64,000 nucleotides of DNA from assembly GCA_030407315.1 (NCBI GenBank), contig JALQPE010002316.1:1-64000 (forward strand), given 5' to 3'. Shown here piece by piece: positions 33,246 through 45,479 of this stretch; the first letter of the stretch is position 1; every line of letters starts with the position of its first letter. The position numbers and the translations under genes are program-made. The DNA comes from Asparagopsis taxiformis (lineage: Eukaryota; Rhodophyta; Florideophyceae; Bonnemaisoniales; Bonnemaisoniaceae). The notes under the pieces are model-generated. The model had not been told where the DNA came from, made no database searches, and saw only the letters and a program-made list of their open reading frames with translations.

Positions 33246-35852
33246 ATGGCGCACGATGGTGATACCCTCCCGAGCTGGCTGCGGGCCAGCATTCCTTCCG
33301 GCGAAGGCGCTGCGACGCCGCTACGCACTCCGTCTGCCGCTTCGCGCTTCGCTTCGCCTGCGCCTGCGAGCCCCGAGAGCCCGTTCTATCTTTCCATGGC
33401 TCAAGCGTCATCCGCGAGCGCTCCGGTTGGCGCGACGGCGAGTGCGCATAATACGGACGGCGCTGACGCATCGCCCGGTATCGACGCGACGGTGGACGTG
33501 ACTGCTGCTCCCGCATCCGCGTCTGGGAGTCGTACGAACGTCGGCGTGCCTTTGCGGTCCATTCCCGCTCCTTCCTCTGTTTCTCTTCCTTCTGCTGCGC
33601 AACACGTACCCGCCGTCGTCCCGCGTGCGCGCTACGAAGACCCTTCTGCCTTCCGTTTCCTTCCGCGCGCGATGCCGACTTGGACTGAGCTAGGCCGTGT
33701 TCAATACTTCCCGCGGCGTTTTCAGTGGGTGCGTATCGCCGACGTCAACCGCTACGCGGTGCTGCCCGGTCATAAAAACGCGCAAGCCGCGTGGGGACGC
33801 GCGGCGCGAAGCGGCCCTGTGCGATTTAGCCGTACCCACTAATCTTCCATGCGATGCCTATTTCCTCGAGGACGCAGCGGACGAGCGGCTTGTGCGTCAT
33901 CTGGCGCGGCTCCGAACGATGCGTCGCGACGAATTTGCGCATCTTGACCCGTGGGCGGCGGCGCCTAGCGCCGGCTTCCTGTTGGACGGTGGTGTCCCCT
34001 GGAACGACATCGAACAAGAAGGAGAAGTCAGTGTACCGTGGTTCTTTGACGCGGGGATGCGTGCCGAAGCGCGCCGCGAGTTACGCATGCGCCGCTCCGC
34101 CGGTTATTTCGTCACGTATCGCGACGCGGAGTTTCGCGAGTTCCCCGAGGATCGCGTTGGCGCTTTCTTTCCGCGCTACGATCCGCGCGACTGGCCGGAG
34201 GCGCCAGAATCTCTTTCCGTCCCTTTGCCCTGTGTCTTCCACTATGCGCCGTCCGTTCTTCTTGGCCTCGACGTCCCCGTGGAGACGCGTTCCTATTTCT
34301 GGGCTGTTGCCCTTAGCGAGTGGTCGTCATGGTGGCTTGCGCGTGGCTCCATGTCGCGTTCGTTGAGCGTCGCATAGTCCGCTTGAGCGACAGACTCGTG
34401 GCCGGCATCGAGAGCGTCGGCGCTGCGGCGGTCGTTCGTGGCGGCACGTATTCGGTTGCGCATTTGGAGAGTCTTTTGACGGAGCATCGCGCTTGTCCTT
34501 GGGACGAGACGCCTGTCTTCGACGTCGCCCCGGGTGTGGACTTTAACGAGGGTGGCCAGTGGTTGCCTTGGAGCGCGGAACGCGGCGTGATAGACTGGGC
34601 GCACGGCGCGCTCGGGGTTCATCGTCATACCGAGATTCCGCACTTGTTGTTGAAGTCCCCCCGTAACCCGTCGCGCAGCGCATTCGCGCACTTGGAAGCG
34701 GGTGACGTTGTGACCGTTGATGCCGTCTTGTCGGCCTTATCTTCCAACGAGTTGCATGTGATGCGCGCAACTAATTCGCGCGAGTACGCGCAATACCTCG
34801 GCATGGCTGCGTTACTGGCCGTCGAGCGCCGGCGTTTCCGCGACGGGCGCTATTCGTTGTTTTCTGAGTCGCCTCGACCTCCTGTTGACATTACTCAGTT
34901 GGACGCAGCGCTACGGGCGGAGTACGTCAAGGTTTATAACGAGCTGCAGGAGTTGAAGAAGTCCATTCCAAGCCAAGACAACGCTGACGCTTCGGGTGGT
35001 GCGAGCGCGAGCGCGGCGGTTGGTAGCGTCGCGGCGTCGAGCGCGGTCGCGGTTATTGATCCGGTGGAGGCGCCGGCAGCGGTGGACGGCGAAAACGTCG
35101 TCGCGTTAGCGGATTCAACGGGGGCGGCCAACTTGCAGGCACAAATCTCGTCTGCTGAACAAAACCGCGACGAGGCGCTTTCGCGTGTGACGTCTGTCGC
35201 CCAAGCTCGAGACGAAGCCCTGGGACGCCTTGATGTGGCTATCAAGGCCCGCGACGAAGCGATTAAGGCTCGCGACGATGCGAAAGAGGCGCGCGACGAG
35301 GCCGTGTCATTGTTACGCGAGACTCGTGAGGCGCTGGCTGCGTCCGAGGCGCGGGAGGCCGCGCTGAAGCGTAAGGTCGACGAAGATGCCGTGCGAATCG
35401 AGCGCATGCATAAGGATATCGGCGTAATGCAAGGTCGTGCGGCTAAACAGGAGAAGGAGGTTGAAGGTGGTCGCGAAGCGTTGGCGGCCCTTCAGTCTCG
35501 TTACGATTCCGCCGGTTCAGCTCAGGAGGCCGCGCAGCGTGCGTTGGCCGAAGTCGAATCTAATTTGGAGGCGGAGAGGGGTCGGTTGGCTGCTCGAATC
35601 GCCGCTGTACGTGACGGGTATCGCGCTCGGGAGAGGGAGACTGTCCGTCGGGTTCAGGAAACTATCGAACGCGCTCACCGTATGGGCTCGGCGTTAAATG
35701 ACGTCGTCAATTTCATGCAGCGTTCTCCTGCGGGTTCTGTTGATGAAAGGGATCGACTGGCGCGACGCAGTCGGAGAGCGGGTTACGCGCAGATGCGACG
35801 CGGGGCGCGACGGGAAGCGTTGGTTCCGGTCGTGGCGGGGCGCGTCCCATGA
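33246..35852 (+). pseudogene. unknown CG-rich gene with long C-terminal coiled coil, split by two frameshifts
   Basis: Three successive frames read as one protein. The first, from ATG 33246, is Ala/Ser/Pro-rich and ends in a folded-looking segment (RARYEDPSAFRFLPRAMPTW). A shift at about 33790 leads to a second (NLPCDAYFLEDAADERLVRH, then LDPWAAAPSAGFLLDGG) and another at about 34350 to the third, which ends in some 200 residues of coiled coil built on repeated (A/K)RDEA units. An AATAAA at about 36123 fits a transcript end. I do not recognise the family. Its base composition matches the minus-strand gypsy element next to it, so it may be an extra antisense gene of that element or a separate mobile gene. 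Confidence 0.45.
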
Positions 35853-38085
35853 CGCGTTCGCGTGCAGCGGCGAGTTCCGCGGGCCGCGCGAGGCGTACGG
35901 GTATCCCTCCACTCCGGATTGGCGTACACGACGGGCGCGTCGTTCGGGTGTTAAGTTCCGAGCGGCGACGCGGTCACCAGGCAGATACGGCTTCAAGCCG
36001 TGCTCGTTCGCGCGGTGCGGCAGCCAGTTCGTCGAGCCGCGCTTCGCGTCGAGTCGACGACACGCGCGCGCCTCCGTCTTAGCTATCACTTCGTTCCTCC
36101 TCCTCGCATTGCATCCTCTTTTGAAATAAACTCTCCTTGTTTGTATCTCCACCTAATGCGGGGTTCCTCCCGTCCGACACGCTTGCGGCCGTGAAACGCC
36201 AGGGTTCCTGTGGCTTTTGAGTGAGCGACAGCGCAACGCGGGTTCCGTCAAATGCATGCATGAGCCGGTGTTTCCGCGAAGGGGCGCGCGTGTCGTTGCT
36301 TGAAACCGTATTTGCCCGTTGCCCACGTCGGCGTTCGGAGGGCACGCGGCCGGCGGCGTCCAGTCGTGCGCGCGGGGGGAAGGGAGGGGTAGAATGCATA
36401 TGTTACGAAGCGAGAAAGGTTTGAGTGGGGGGGGGTAGAAGAAGGGAGTATGGACGGGTAGCGCGTCGGTACGAGTTCGTCGTAGCGGTTTCGTTTCGTC
36501 GGTTCGTCACGCGCAATTCTCGACGTCGCTGGTTAATTTTCGCATGCGTATTCGTTGTTCGCTTCCGCCTCGCGTCGTCCATTCGTGCCGCCTTACGCAT
36601 TCGTCGTTCGCGTCGCCGGTTCGTTCGCTTTTTCGCATCCGTCGTTCGCGTTGCCTACTACCGGCGTTCGCCGTTTGCTACCGTGTCTATTGTCCCGTGA
36701 CTAGAGCGGACGACCGAATGGTACCTAGGGGGCTCGGGTGGGGTCACATTCTTCCCTTCTTGGAGCGAGCCTCATTCTCCACGCTTGGGTTGAGGGGAGG
36801 CTAGGCACGTGGGCGCCACTATATTCTCGGTAGGGGGCTGCGTGCGTCCAGGGGTCTGCGTCCTTCCACCAGCTTCGAGCGCCTCGCTGGAGTTCGCGTA
36901 TGTTGTCGTCCAATCAGGTGACGGTAGTAGGGGGCAGTTCGTCACGGTGCGGGGGCCAGCTTGACGGCGGCGCGATTCGGGTGCCCCTTTTGTCGCATTT
37001 TTCCAATGGGACAATTCGAGTGGGACGGTAGAATTGCTAAATAGCCGGGCCAGCCCGCACGCCAGCGCCAGTGTCGCTCCCCTTTTTTCGCGCGAAAACG
37101 CATCGCGTGGTCCCGCGCGTGTCGCGGCCTCTGGAGTAGGTCGGGTGTTAGTCGAGGTCCAACTCGCAACGAATCCAGAGATACGCGGCCGTTCGTATTC
37201 GCGGCGGTTCTAACGAGCGTAGTGGCGCAGTGGCCGTGTGGCGGTAGACGGTCGTTAGGCGTTACGTGGCGTAGACGGCGGATAGTCGCGTGGCGAACGA
37301 AAGGCGACCGAAACGCAAGCGGCGAGCATTGCGTGGCGCCTGTTTAGCGAGATTGACGCAACGTCCGTCATGGGCTTTTCGCGCTTATCGCACTTCTTAA
37401 CAGGCAACGCCTCGAGCGTCAGCGAGGGGGCTCAATATCTTCGCGGTGGTGGCGTCCCGCGCGACGCGTGTCGATGCCGGACCGACCAGCGTCTGTGAGG
37501 GCCCCTTCGTGTGTTGCCAAGCGTCGAGACTCAGGCAGTTTAGTCCGGGGCGGCGCGCCTTCGTGCGGGTAGTCGGCGCGGGTAGTAGCGCGGCGGGCAA
37601 ACGTCGAATCGTGTCCAACCTGTCAGGCGCACACGTACGCGGCTCGCGAGCGGCGTCGCTTCATTGCGTGCGGCAGGAGTTCCAGGTCATTCAGCGGTAG
37701 AATGTCGCTTGCGCGGAGAGTAGCGGACGACGATGCGACGCGTTTTGCATGGCGTACGACGAACCGGGCGTTGCGTTTCGAACGACGGAGCGTTGGCGCG
37801 AACGGCGATTGCGTGGCGTACGACGAAACGGCTACAAAGCGTTCGAGGAAGCTTTTGCGTGTTGTGCGACGGAGCGGTTGCGTGGCGCGGCGACGCTTGG
37901 CGGCAATAAGTCGTACCCCCTCCCGGTCCCTGCTACCGATAGTAGTTTGGCGTGATGCAAGGCGGGTAGCTGTGTTTGCGTTTGAGTGCTTGCCACTGCC
38001 AGGTAATCAGCTGGCACTTGCACCGCTTCTTTCGTCGACGTAAACGCGCGTGGACGGCAACCCCCCCCCCGCAACGCTTCGTGCA
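35853..38085. other. CG-rich non-coding stretch; possible gypsy 3' LTR region
   Basis: No convincing gene. At about 38059-38069 the minus strand has a G-run placed just after the integrase stop, where a polypurine tract is expected. The LTR would then extend leftwards from about 38059. I cannot find the matching 5' LTR. Confidence 0.3.
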
Positions 38086-39849
38086 TTAATTGCGTTGCGC
38101 ACAAGGCGTCGTTTGTCGGCTTGCAATACGCGCGCTGATGCGGGTAGGTGTCGTTTTTCGCGGCGCGCCATCGGGTGCCTCCCTCGGGGCTGAGCGCTTC
38201 GTTGAGCGACTTCGGCGGTTACGCATTGCCGCAGGGCCGTCGGCAGTACCTCGCGCAGCGGTTTTAGAGGCGAGCCGTCCTTGATCACGGCGAAAACGGG
38301 CGACGATAGGCGCGGGCAGGGACGCTTCGGGCTCCCACGTATCATCGCGCGGGGAGTAGCCCTTCCAGCGCACCCGGAATACGGGCGCGCCGGTGTCGTC
38401 GATGCCCTCGGCTGTTAGCCTGTCAATCATGAACTCGCGCGTCCCATACCCGGCTTCCGGGTCGACCTTGCGCGCCTCGTTAATTTCGCGTTCATCCCGT
38501 CGCTCTGCGTCGTTCGCGTCCTCCGTGTTAGTGTCTTCTTCTACGTCGTCCCACGTCGTTGGCGCATGCGTCGCGTAGCGCGGTGCTATGCGAACGCGGT
38601 CGGAGCTGACGAGTTCGGGGATACCGTCGATTATGATTTCGTACGTGTGTCCGCGGCAGCCTATAACCGGGAAAGGGCCCGACACGGGATAGTCTAACTT
38701 CGACGTGTGCGCTGCGTCGCTGCGTTGCGTTCGTGTCGTCGCTCCCGCGCGAGTGTCCAGGTACACTTGATCGCCCACCTTGATATCCTTGTTCACCGTG
38801 CGCACGCCGCGGTCAAAGTCGCGCTTGTATCTCGCTTGCGCTTTCTTTAACGCGTTCGCAGAGCGTGCATATGCATCCGATAATCGTGCAAGAAATTCCA
38901 TGCGAAGGAATGGCGTGCTGCGGATCGTGTCCACCTGCTCCGTTCCCAGCGATACGGGATAGCGCGTGAGCGTAAGTTCGAACGGCGACGTATTCGTTGA
39001 GCGGTGTATCGCGCGGTTGTAAGCGTATGCTAGCGCGTCCAAATGCTCGTCCCAATCTCTGCGCTCTTCATCCACATAATGGCGCAGCGTCGCGACGATA
39101 GTGCGATTCATGCGCTCGACTTGTCCGTTCGATTGCGGATGGTACGTCGTTGTGAATATGTTCCGCGTACCCATCAGCGCGCAAGTCTCCTGAAACAGCT
39201 TCGAGCGGAATTGCGGCCCATTGTCCGAAAGTAGCGTGCGCGGCGGTCCATAGACGAAAACCCAGTCTCGGCAAAATGCCTTCGCAACGGCGAGTGCGGA
39301 TACGGCGTCCGAGCGCGATGAGTCGGCAGAGTTTGCTATAGCGGTCTGCGATTACGAGTACGAAGCGGCGTTGGCGCGGAGTCTCGGGCAGCGGACCAAG
39401 GATATCGATAGCGACGTCTTCGAGCGGGCGCGTCGCGGGGAATAGCTTCAGGGCGTTCGTATGGCGATATTGCGTAACGCGGTTACGGCGCACGCATCGC
39501 ACTGTCTCACTGTAGTGTAGACGTCCACGCTCATCATCGGCCAGTAATACGCGCGTCGGACGGCGTCGTACATGCGTCGCGCGCCCGGATGTCCTGCAGT
39601 TACCGCATAATGGTTCGCTCGCAAAATGCGCCCCTTAATCGCTTCGGGCACGACTATCTGTGTGGCGTCGTCGGGCGGCGCGGTCCTCATAAGTATCCCA
39701 TCGGGGGACAGGTGAAAGCGCGACTGCGGCGCGGTTTCGACGTCGCGTTTCGCGTTTTGGCAGAATTCGTCCGTCGCCTGCTCGCGTATCCACTCGTCAG
39801 TGGACACGGGCGGTTCGATGCACGACCGAGTTGCCAGTAGGCAGTCCAA
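38086..39849 (-). pseudogene. gypsy integrase with C-terminal chromodomain, frameshifted
   Basis: The 3' part of pol. From 39849 it has a zinc-binding HHCC module (ANHYAVTAGHPGARRMYDAV, then QCDACA). The core starts ATRPLEDVAIDILGPLPE and includes VLVIADRYSKLCRLI. Shifts at about 39450 and about 39290 break the frame, and the remainder runs from about 39174 (TTYHPQSNGQVERMNRT) to the stop at 38086. A chromodomain is visible as VFRVRWKGYSPRDDTWEPE, the mark of chromoviruses, which guides insertion to modified chromatin. It is in the same frame as the reverse transcriptase and separated from it by a single TAA. Confidence 0.85.
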
Positions 39850-39858
39850 ACTCGGGTA

Positions 39859-41541
39859 TTATTCTGCGTAGTCGCATAGTAGCGCGGTGTCGGTTCGCGC
39901 ATAAGCGTCCGCGTGCGGTTCAACGATATTCGCGGCGTCGAAGCAGGGTATCTCGTCCGGTATTTCCGTCTCGTCGCCGCTTTGCGTGGCCATTCGCGAG
40001 AGCGCGTCGGCGATAACGTGGCGTTTACCCTTTTTATATTCGACGTCGTACTCGAACTCGGCGAGTCGCAATCGCCAGCGCGCGAGTCGTCCTTCCGCAG
40101 AGGTCATGTTTAGAATCCAGCGCAGCGAATTGTGGTCCGTGCGAACCGTGAACTTCCGTCCTTCTAGGTACGCGCGTAGTAGTAGCACTGCCCATACCAC
40201 CGCGAGGCATTCGCGTTCCGTCGTCGAATAATTTCGCTCCGCGTCGTTAAGCGTGCGCGACCAGTATCCGACTGGATGTAAGGTGTTTTCGTCCGCGTCT
40301 AGCTGTAATAATGCGCATCCGATTTGTCCTTGCGACGCGTCGGTATCGAGCACGTATGGGTGTCCCTCGCGCGGCAGGCGAAGGATAGGCGGAGATAGCA
40401 TCGCTTGTCGCAATGATTCGAACGCGCGCGTTTGCTCCGGCGTCGGCGCGGGTAGGCTGTCTCCTTGGTCCTTCTTCAGCAGCTGCGTAAGCGGCGCGGC
40501 TACGAACGCGAATTTTTCGACGAATCGGCGGTATACGTTGCAAGTTCCTAGAAAACTTCGCAACTGCGTCTTCGTCGTCGGGTACGTCGCATCGCGCAGC
40601 GCGTCGCATTTCGTCGTCGGTACGGATAGCTTCCCCGGCGAAATAGTATGTCCCAGGTAGTCCACCGAGCGCTTGAAGAACTCGGTCTTCGCGAACTTTA
40701 GCGAAACGCCTGCGCGTCCGAGGATTCCCAGTATTTCGTCGACGTGGTGCACGTGCGCGTTTACGTCGGTGGAGAAGATGATTACGTCATCCAGGTAGAC
40801 AAGGCAATGTTGCCACTTCACGTTCGCGAGCAAAATGTCAAGCGCGCGCTGAAACGTCGCGGGTGCGTTCGAAAGCCCAAAAGGCATGCGGCGGAAACGG
40901 TACGTACCAACGTGCGACGTAAACGTAGTCTTGTCGCGGTCGGCGTGCGCTACTGGGATCTGCCAGTATCCCGAGTTGCAGTCCAGCGTAGTGAAAACCG
41001 TCGCGTTACTGAGCGAATCGACGCAATCGTCCATGCGCGGAATCGGATACGCGTCCTTGACGGTTGCGGCGTTTAAGCGGCGGTAGTCGATGCAGAAGCG
41101 GGAACTCCCGTCCTTCTTAGGCACGACTACGACCGGGCTCGCCCATTCCGACGTAGCAGGTTCGATCACTCCGGCGCGGAGCATCTTGTCCACTTGCGTA
41201 CGGATAATTTCACGCGACGCGTGTCCGGCGCGATACGGCGGTTGGTTGACGGGGGTCGCCCCCGGAACCAGTTCGATACGGTGTTCTGTCGCGTGGATGG
41301 CTCCAAGCGTGCCATTCCACATTCGCTCGTGCTTTCGCAGCATCTCGATAATTCGCGCGTGTAGGTCGTCGTCTACCCGCTCATCGCGTAGCGTCGTGCG
41401 TAAGAGGTCTTCCCAATGCGGCGTTGCTTTCGCAATTCCGTCGGTTTCGCGCGGGTCCGGCGGGTTCGTCGCGTGCGTGGTGTCGCATCGTCGGGCGGTC
41501 GGTCTTGCGGAATCAGCGCTTCTGGTGCAACTTGTAGGCAA
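39859..41541 (-). pseudogene. gypsy reverse transcriptase and RNase H
   Basis: 560 codons with the RT fingers and palm (RFCIDYRRLNAATVKDAYPI, LDCNSGYWQI, MPFGLSNAPATFQRA), catalytic box YLDDVIIFS, and RNase H starting DTDASQGQIGCALLQ with TDHNSLRWI later. The frame ends in TAA at 39859 and continues in the same frame into the integrase. The stop could be a point mutation. It lies after gag and protease on the same strand, with a protease frame overlapping its start. Confidence 0.9.
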
Positions 41542-42314
41542 CCCACGGGGTTGGGCACTGCGGCGCCCATCTTCATGCCCTTGGGCAAGACCTGTAGGCG
41601 GGTGCCGGCGTTGTGCACTTGTACACTGAAGGGCACGTTCCTTTTAACCTGCGCTTCACCATTGGCTAGACGCAGCAACTTCTGCCCGTAGAGGTCGGTC
41701 GCGGGTATCGTGATGCAGCGTCCGTCAGCGCCCGTGGTGACTTCGATAGCTCGCGTCGCGTGCGGCGGAATCGACGTACGACGCGCAACGCGGATTGGCG
41801 CGAAATCTGTTGGGCGGGTAGTCTTGGGGGTCGGTGCGCGGGGCTGTTTCGTCGGCGTGCGTGGGAGCATCGGAACGTGGTCTCCATAGCGGGTTTGCAG
41901 CGCGCGCTGCGGCCCAGTATAGATCATCCGAACCACACGGTCGATGAAGTCTGCTCCCAGAATGCAAGGGACGGATAAGCGCGGCATCACCAGGAAAGTT
42001 TGAAGGTGCGCGCGGGCACCTAGAAGAACGCTAAGTCGCAACGACGCGTTCGGCGCGAGGCGTCGTCCATTCGCGTCGATAATCGCGCAGCGCAGCGTCG
42101 GCGGCGTAGCGTGGCGCTTCCAATCAGCGCCTAATACGTTCTCGCGAATGAGGCTCGGGCCCGCGCCGGTATCAAGCACTGCGGTCACCGCGGTGGCCGT
42201 GCGTAGATTATATCCGACGCGAACCTCGAGTTTGTAGTTCGCGGTAGGGGTCTGAAACAGGACCACTGTTTCGGGTGGTAACGGAGGCGGTCTTTCGCGC
42301 GGTGGTTGCGTCAT
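41542..42314 (-). CDS. gypsy aspartic protease
   Basis: The ATG at 42314 is followed by a retropepsin-like fold with the catalytic box TAVLDTGAGPSLIREN and the later hydrophobic strand VPCILGADFIDR. The frame runs on to about 41373, overlapping the RT frame, so a frameshift is needed to make Gag-Pol or the overlap reflects decay. The DTGA core is homologous to the fragment at 32.2 kb. Confidence 0.75.
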
Positions 42315-42358
42315 CGCGCGTCGCGTGTCCGTCGAGTGGAGAGGAGTCGGCCCACCCG

Positions 42359-44032
42359 CTACGACTCCTCGTAGGCGTTTCCCGGGTCTTCTGCGAAGCG
42401 AACCGAGTGGGGCGTGAGCTGCTCGCCGTCGTGCGCCTCGTTTTCGCGCGTGCGTTCGCTTTCGCGCTCGCGTGCGTCGTCGTCCGTCGAAACTTCGAAA
42501 ACCTGAATGTTACGCTGCAGGTTCAGTTCCTCGGGTGTCAGGCGCGCGTGGCTATGCATCTCGCGAATCGCGGCCCGTTGTTCGGACGAGAGCAGCGGAC
42601 AATTCACCATCGGGTGCCCGAACTTTCGGCATATCAGACATCGGAATGCCGCCGTGCGAGACGTGTCGGCCGGTGCTGTCTGTCTTACGGTAGGCGGTGG
42701 GTAAGTCGCGCGCGGTATGTGCGCCGTGTACGGTCCCGCGCGTTCGCGTTCTCGGTCGTCGTTATGCGCAAAGCGGCGCGAGCGATCGGCGGGCGATGCG
42801 TCGCGAGAGCGTGGCGTGCGATAATTCGACGAAGGGGTGCCAAGCGAGGTCGGACTTCGCATGGGGCTCGGGGTCGAAAACTTCCGTTCGCGCGGAGCGT
42901 GCGGCGTCGCGGCGGAGGTTGAGACGTTTGGCGATGAGAAGCCAGATGGCGGGGTATGCCCCACGGTCAGCGCTTGCATCGTCGGTGTCTCGTCCTCCTC
43001 CACGTAGAGCGCAGGAGTTCGCCGTAATAGCGGTCGTGCGCTCGTCGTCGGCGTCATCGCTCGGTGCGTGTCCCCGTGGCTCTGCGCCATAGAGACTAGC
43101 TCTCGAAAGGTGTATCGCCGCGGGTCGCGAGACAGCGCGTCCCGCACGAGGTGTTGCGCGTAGGGGCGTAGACCGTCGACGAAAATAGAAACAAGCGTCC
43201 GTTCGCTAAACGCATCGCCGCAGCGCAGCGCGCGGCGTCGTAATCGCGTAGCGAATTGCGTTTCGGTTTCCTTCGGGTCTTGCGTTTGTTGCGCCACGTC
43301 CCGGTACGCTTGCGCGACGTCGCCTTCGCGCGCATAGGTTAGTAGGAGCCACTGAACAGCTTCCGCGTAGCACGTAATCGAATCGACGCCCGCGCGCGCT
43401 CCTCGGAACGTTCGTCCCACGTATGTTTGGAACGTGTCGCGCGCCTCGTCGGCCAGGAAATACTTGAGAATCGGTAGCGCGGCGCCTTCGGATACGCCGG
43501 TGTCGTCGCACGCGCTCTTGAAGTACTTCAGGAACGAAAGCACGGCGATTCCGTCAGCGCCCGTGAAATTCTCGCCTTGCATCGAATGGCGCACCATCTT
43601 CGCGGTGTTGGCCAGTTCGCTCGCGATTTCCCGATTAAACGCGCGGTCCGTATTTCGCAAGCGATACGTGCGGTACGAAAGCGCGCGAGTGAACAGCTCG
43701 TTCAACGGCTGGATCTCTACCAGCCCGGGGTGCGGGGGTCCGTCGTCGCTATTCGAGCGCGGGTGATCGTCGAATGACAGGTCCTGGCGCGCCAGTTCCA
43801 GCCATCCTTCGGGATCCGTGTTACGCGCGTAGTTCGTCGGAGTCGCGCGCGCTGCGGTTCGCGTTCGGTTTTCGCGCGTAACGACGCTCGCGCGGTCGGT
43901 ATTGTGCTCCTCGCGGGAGTCCATCGTAGTGACGATTAGGTTGTGGACTTGCGCCCTCATCTGAGCCGTCAATCCACGTGATTGGCCCTTGATGGCGCGG
44001 TCCACAGCCGCTCGGACTTCTGCCTGGAGCAC
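42359..44032 (-). CDS. gag: gypsy gag
   Basis: 557 codons, open throughout. The order is an N-terminal charged region, a capsid-like helical domain (LNELFTRALSYRTYRL, LPILKYFLADEARDTF, RRRALRCGDAFSERTL), a Ser/Thr/Pro-rich linker, and one zinc knuckle (CLICRKFGHPMVNC) near the C-terminus. It would form the virus-like particle and bind the element RNA. The 5' end abuts the dispersed repeat at 44045, so the true N-terminus and the 5' LTR were probably lost there. Homologous to the decayed + strand gag at 29.7-31.8 kb. Confidence 0.8.
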   Translation of the reverse strand: MLQAEVRAAVDRAIKGQSRGLTAQMRAQVHNLIVTTMDSREEHNTDRASVVTRENRTRTAARATPTNYARNTDPEGWLELARQDLSFDDHPRSNSDDGPPHPGLVEIQPLNELFTRALSYRTYRLRNTDRAFNREIASELANTAKMVRHSMQGENFTGADGIAVLSFLKYFKSACDDTGVSEGAALPILKYFLADEARDTFQTYVGRTFRGARAGVDSITCYAEAVQWLLLTYAREGDVAQAYRDVAQQTQDPKETETQFATRLRRRALRCGDAFSERTLVSIFVDGLRPYAQHLVRDALSRDPRRYTFRELVSMAQSHGDTHRAMTPTTSARPLLRRTPALYVEEDETPTMQALTVGHTPPSGFSSPNVSTSAATPHAPRERKFSTPSPMRSPTSLGTPSSNYRTPRSRDASPADRSRRFAHNDDRERERAGPYTAHIPRATYPPPTVRQTAPADTSRTAAFRCLICRKFGHPMVNCPLLSSEQRAAIREMHSHARLTPEELNLQRNIQVFEVSTDDDARERESERTRENEAHDGEQLTPHSVRFAEDPGNAYEES

Positions 44033-44044
44033 GTCTGTGTTCTC

Positions 44045-44265
44045 GGAAATGGACGCGGACGTCGTCTGTGTTCTCGGAAATGGACGCGGACGTCCACAAC
44101 CTCTAGTACACCTAGTATTACTAGGCGGACGTCCATGTTCTCCAGTATTTTTGGATGTCCGCCTAGAACCGGACGTCCATGCGGTCTAGTACGTCTAGTA
44201 TTACTAGGACGACATTCATTGTTTCTAGTACCACGGATGTCCCCTCGGGATGGACTTCCGCCATG
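44045..44265 (-). repeat. GGACGTCC-rich dispersed repeat, copy 2
   Basis: Reverse complement of 24697-24902, with a short duplication of its first 30 bases (ctgtgttctcggaaatggac occurs twice, about 44034 and 44068). It cuts off the 5' end of the gypsy element. Confidence 0.85.
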
Positions 44266-45479
44266 TCTATGTCCACCTAGGACGGGCGCCGGTTCAGAAA
44301 TTCAAAAATTTCGAGCCCAGAAATTTCTGCCGCCGTGCTCGACATGGATGTCCGCATCCATCACGGCGACCACTCTATTTTTCCTTGTCGGTCGACTCCA
44401 ATTTCGTCTTTAATTTTTTCATCCTCTCGCTCACACCCCCTTCCAGTTGGTGCTCACCTCCCCCGTACTGTACCTCAAACACCCCCAATACCACTCTAGC
44501 ACGCATTTTCAGCTACCTATCCCCCCTTCTACGGTGCACACCTCCATTCCATACCTACTTTTCTGCTCTACCGTACAGATTTCGTATAACCAGTCCTCAT
44601 ACTACCTCAGAATAGGGAAAAACACCCCCTATCTCCTCGACCATGCTCTCCCCCATCACCTTTGAAACGTATTGTTCTTCAATACCCTCTTTCCTCTACC
44701 CTCAACCCCTCTCCTTCGCCCTCTACACAAACTTCCCCTGCAGCTTACTCTTCCAAAACCTCTCACTCCCCATCCCGTACCCGACCTGCTCCACCCCTCC
44801 CTCCCTCAGCTGCTCCATGCCCCCACGCCATCCGCATCTTCGATACCGTATACACCACCACCACCACCACCGGCCCACGCTCCCGCTCCCCCGCCGTCTC
44901 CCCAGAAACCTTCCCGCTCTGAAACACATATCAACCCCCCACTTCGCACCCTTCCTCCCACTCCCCTCCCTCCCCAAATACAATAGCCCCTTCTTCTCCA
45001 TCACATCCTCACTCACCACAGCCAGAACAGACGCCACCTCCCTCCCCCTCTTTCTCCTCACTTTCCTAAAACCCCCTCCTCTCGGCGCCTTCAACCGCAC
45101 CCTCCCACGGTCCCACCTAAACACCTCCTCCGCCCTCACTACCCCAACACCCCGCAGCGTCTCCCCAATCCCCATAATATGCTCGTCGGCACTCCTCTCC
45201 GAATCACACTCCAATGTAAACCCCCATTCCGTACATTTCCCACATCCTCATACCACAGAAGAATTTTCTTCCTCTCCCACCTCACCCTTAAGACCTCCAT
45301 CGGCTCCATGTAAATTTCGATGTAAATATTTTCTCCACTATGCAATCTCAAACATGTATGAGCGTATGCCTTTCCGCTTTTTCAACCCTGAATATTAGTA
45401 CTCATGTATTCATAAAATAGGGCCACCCACATCCCTATCCCGTTCTGCAAGCTTTACAAACCACCAGACGCATACTCCA
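44266..45479. other. pyrimidine-rich stretch with a weak minus-strand open frame
   Basis: Strongly C/T-rich on +. On the minus strand 45351-45139 joins by a frame change to 45214-44723, with a protein-like start (YEDVGNVRNG, DSERSADEHIMGIGETLRGV) and a basic, Gly/Trp-rich end. No family recognised. The composition bias alone could keep these frames open. Confidence 0.2.

Noticed and set aside
35694..36152. Arg/Ser-rich frames on both strands in the CG-rich block
   Set aside because: High CG content removes stop codons; no similarity or start context.
38059..38069. C-run at the integrase end as a firm polypurine tract
   Set aside because: Position fits, but without a second LTR copy the boundary cannot be confirmed, so it is only mentioned.
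44643..45398. Proline-rich plus-strand protein
   Set aside because: Low-complexity translation of a C/T-rich tract, competing with minus-strand frames.
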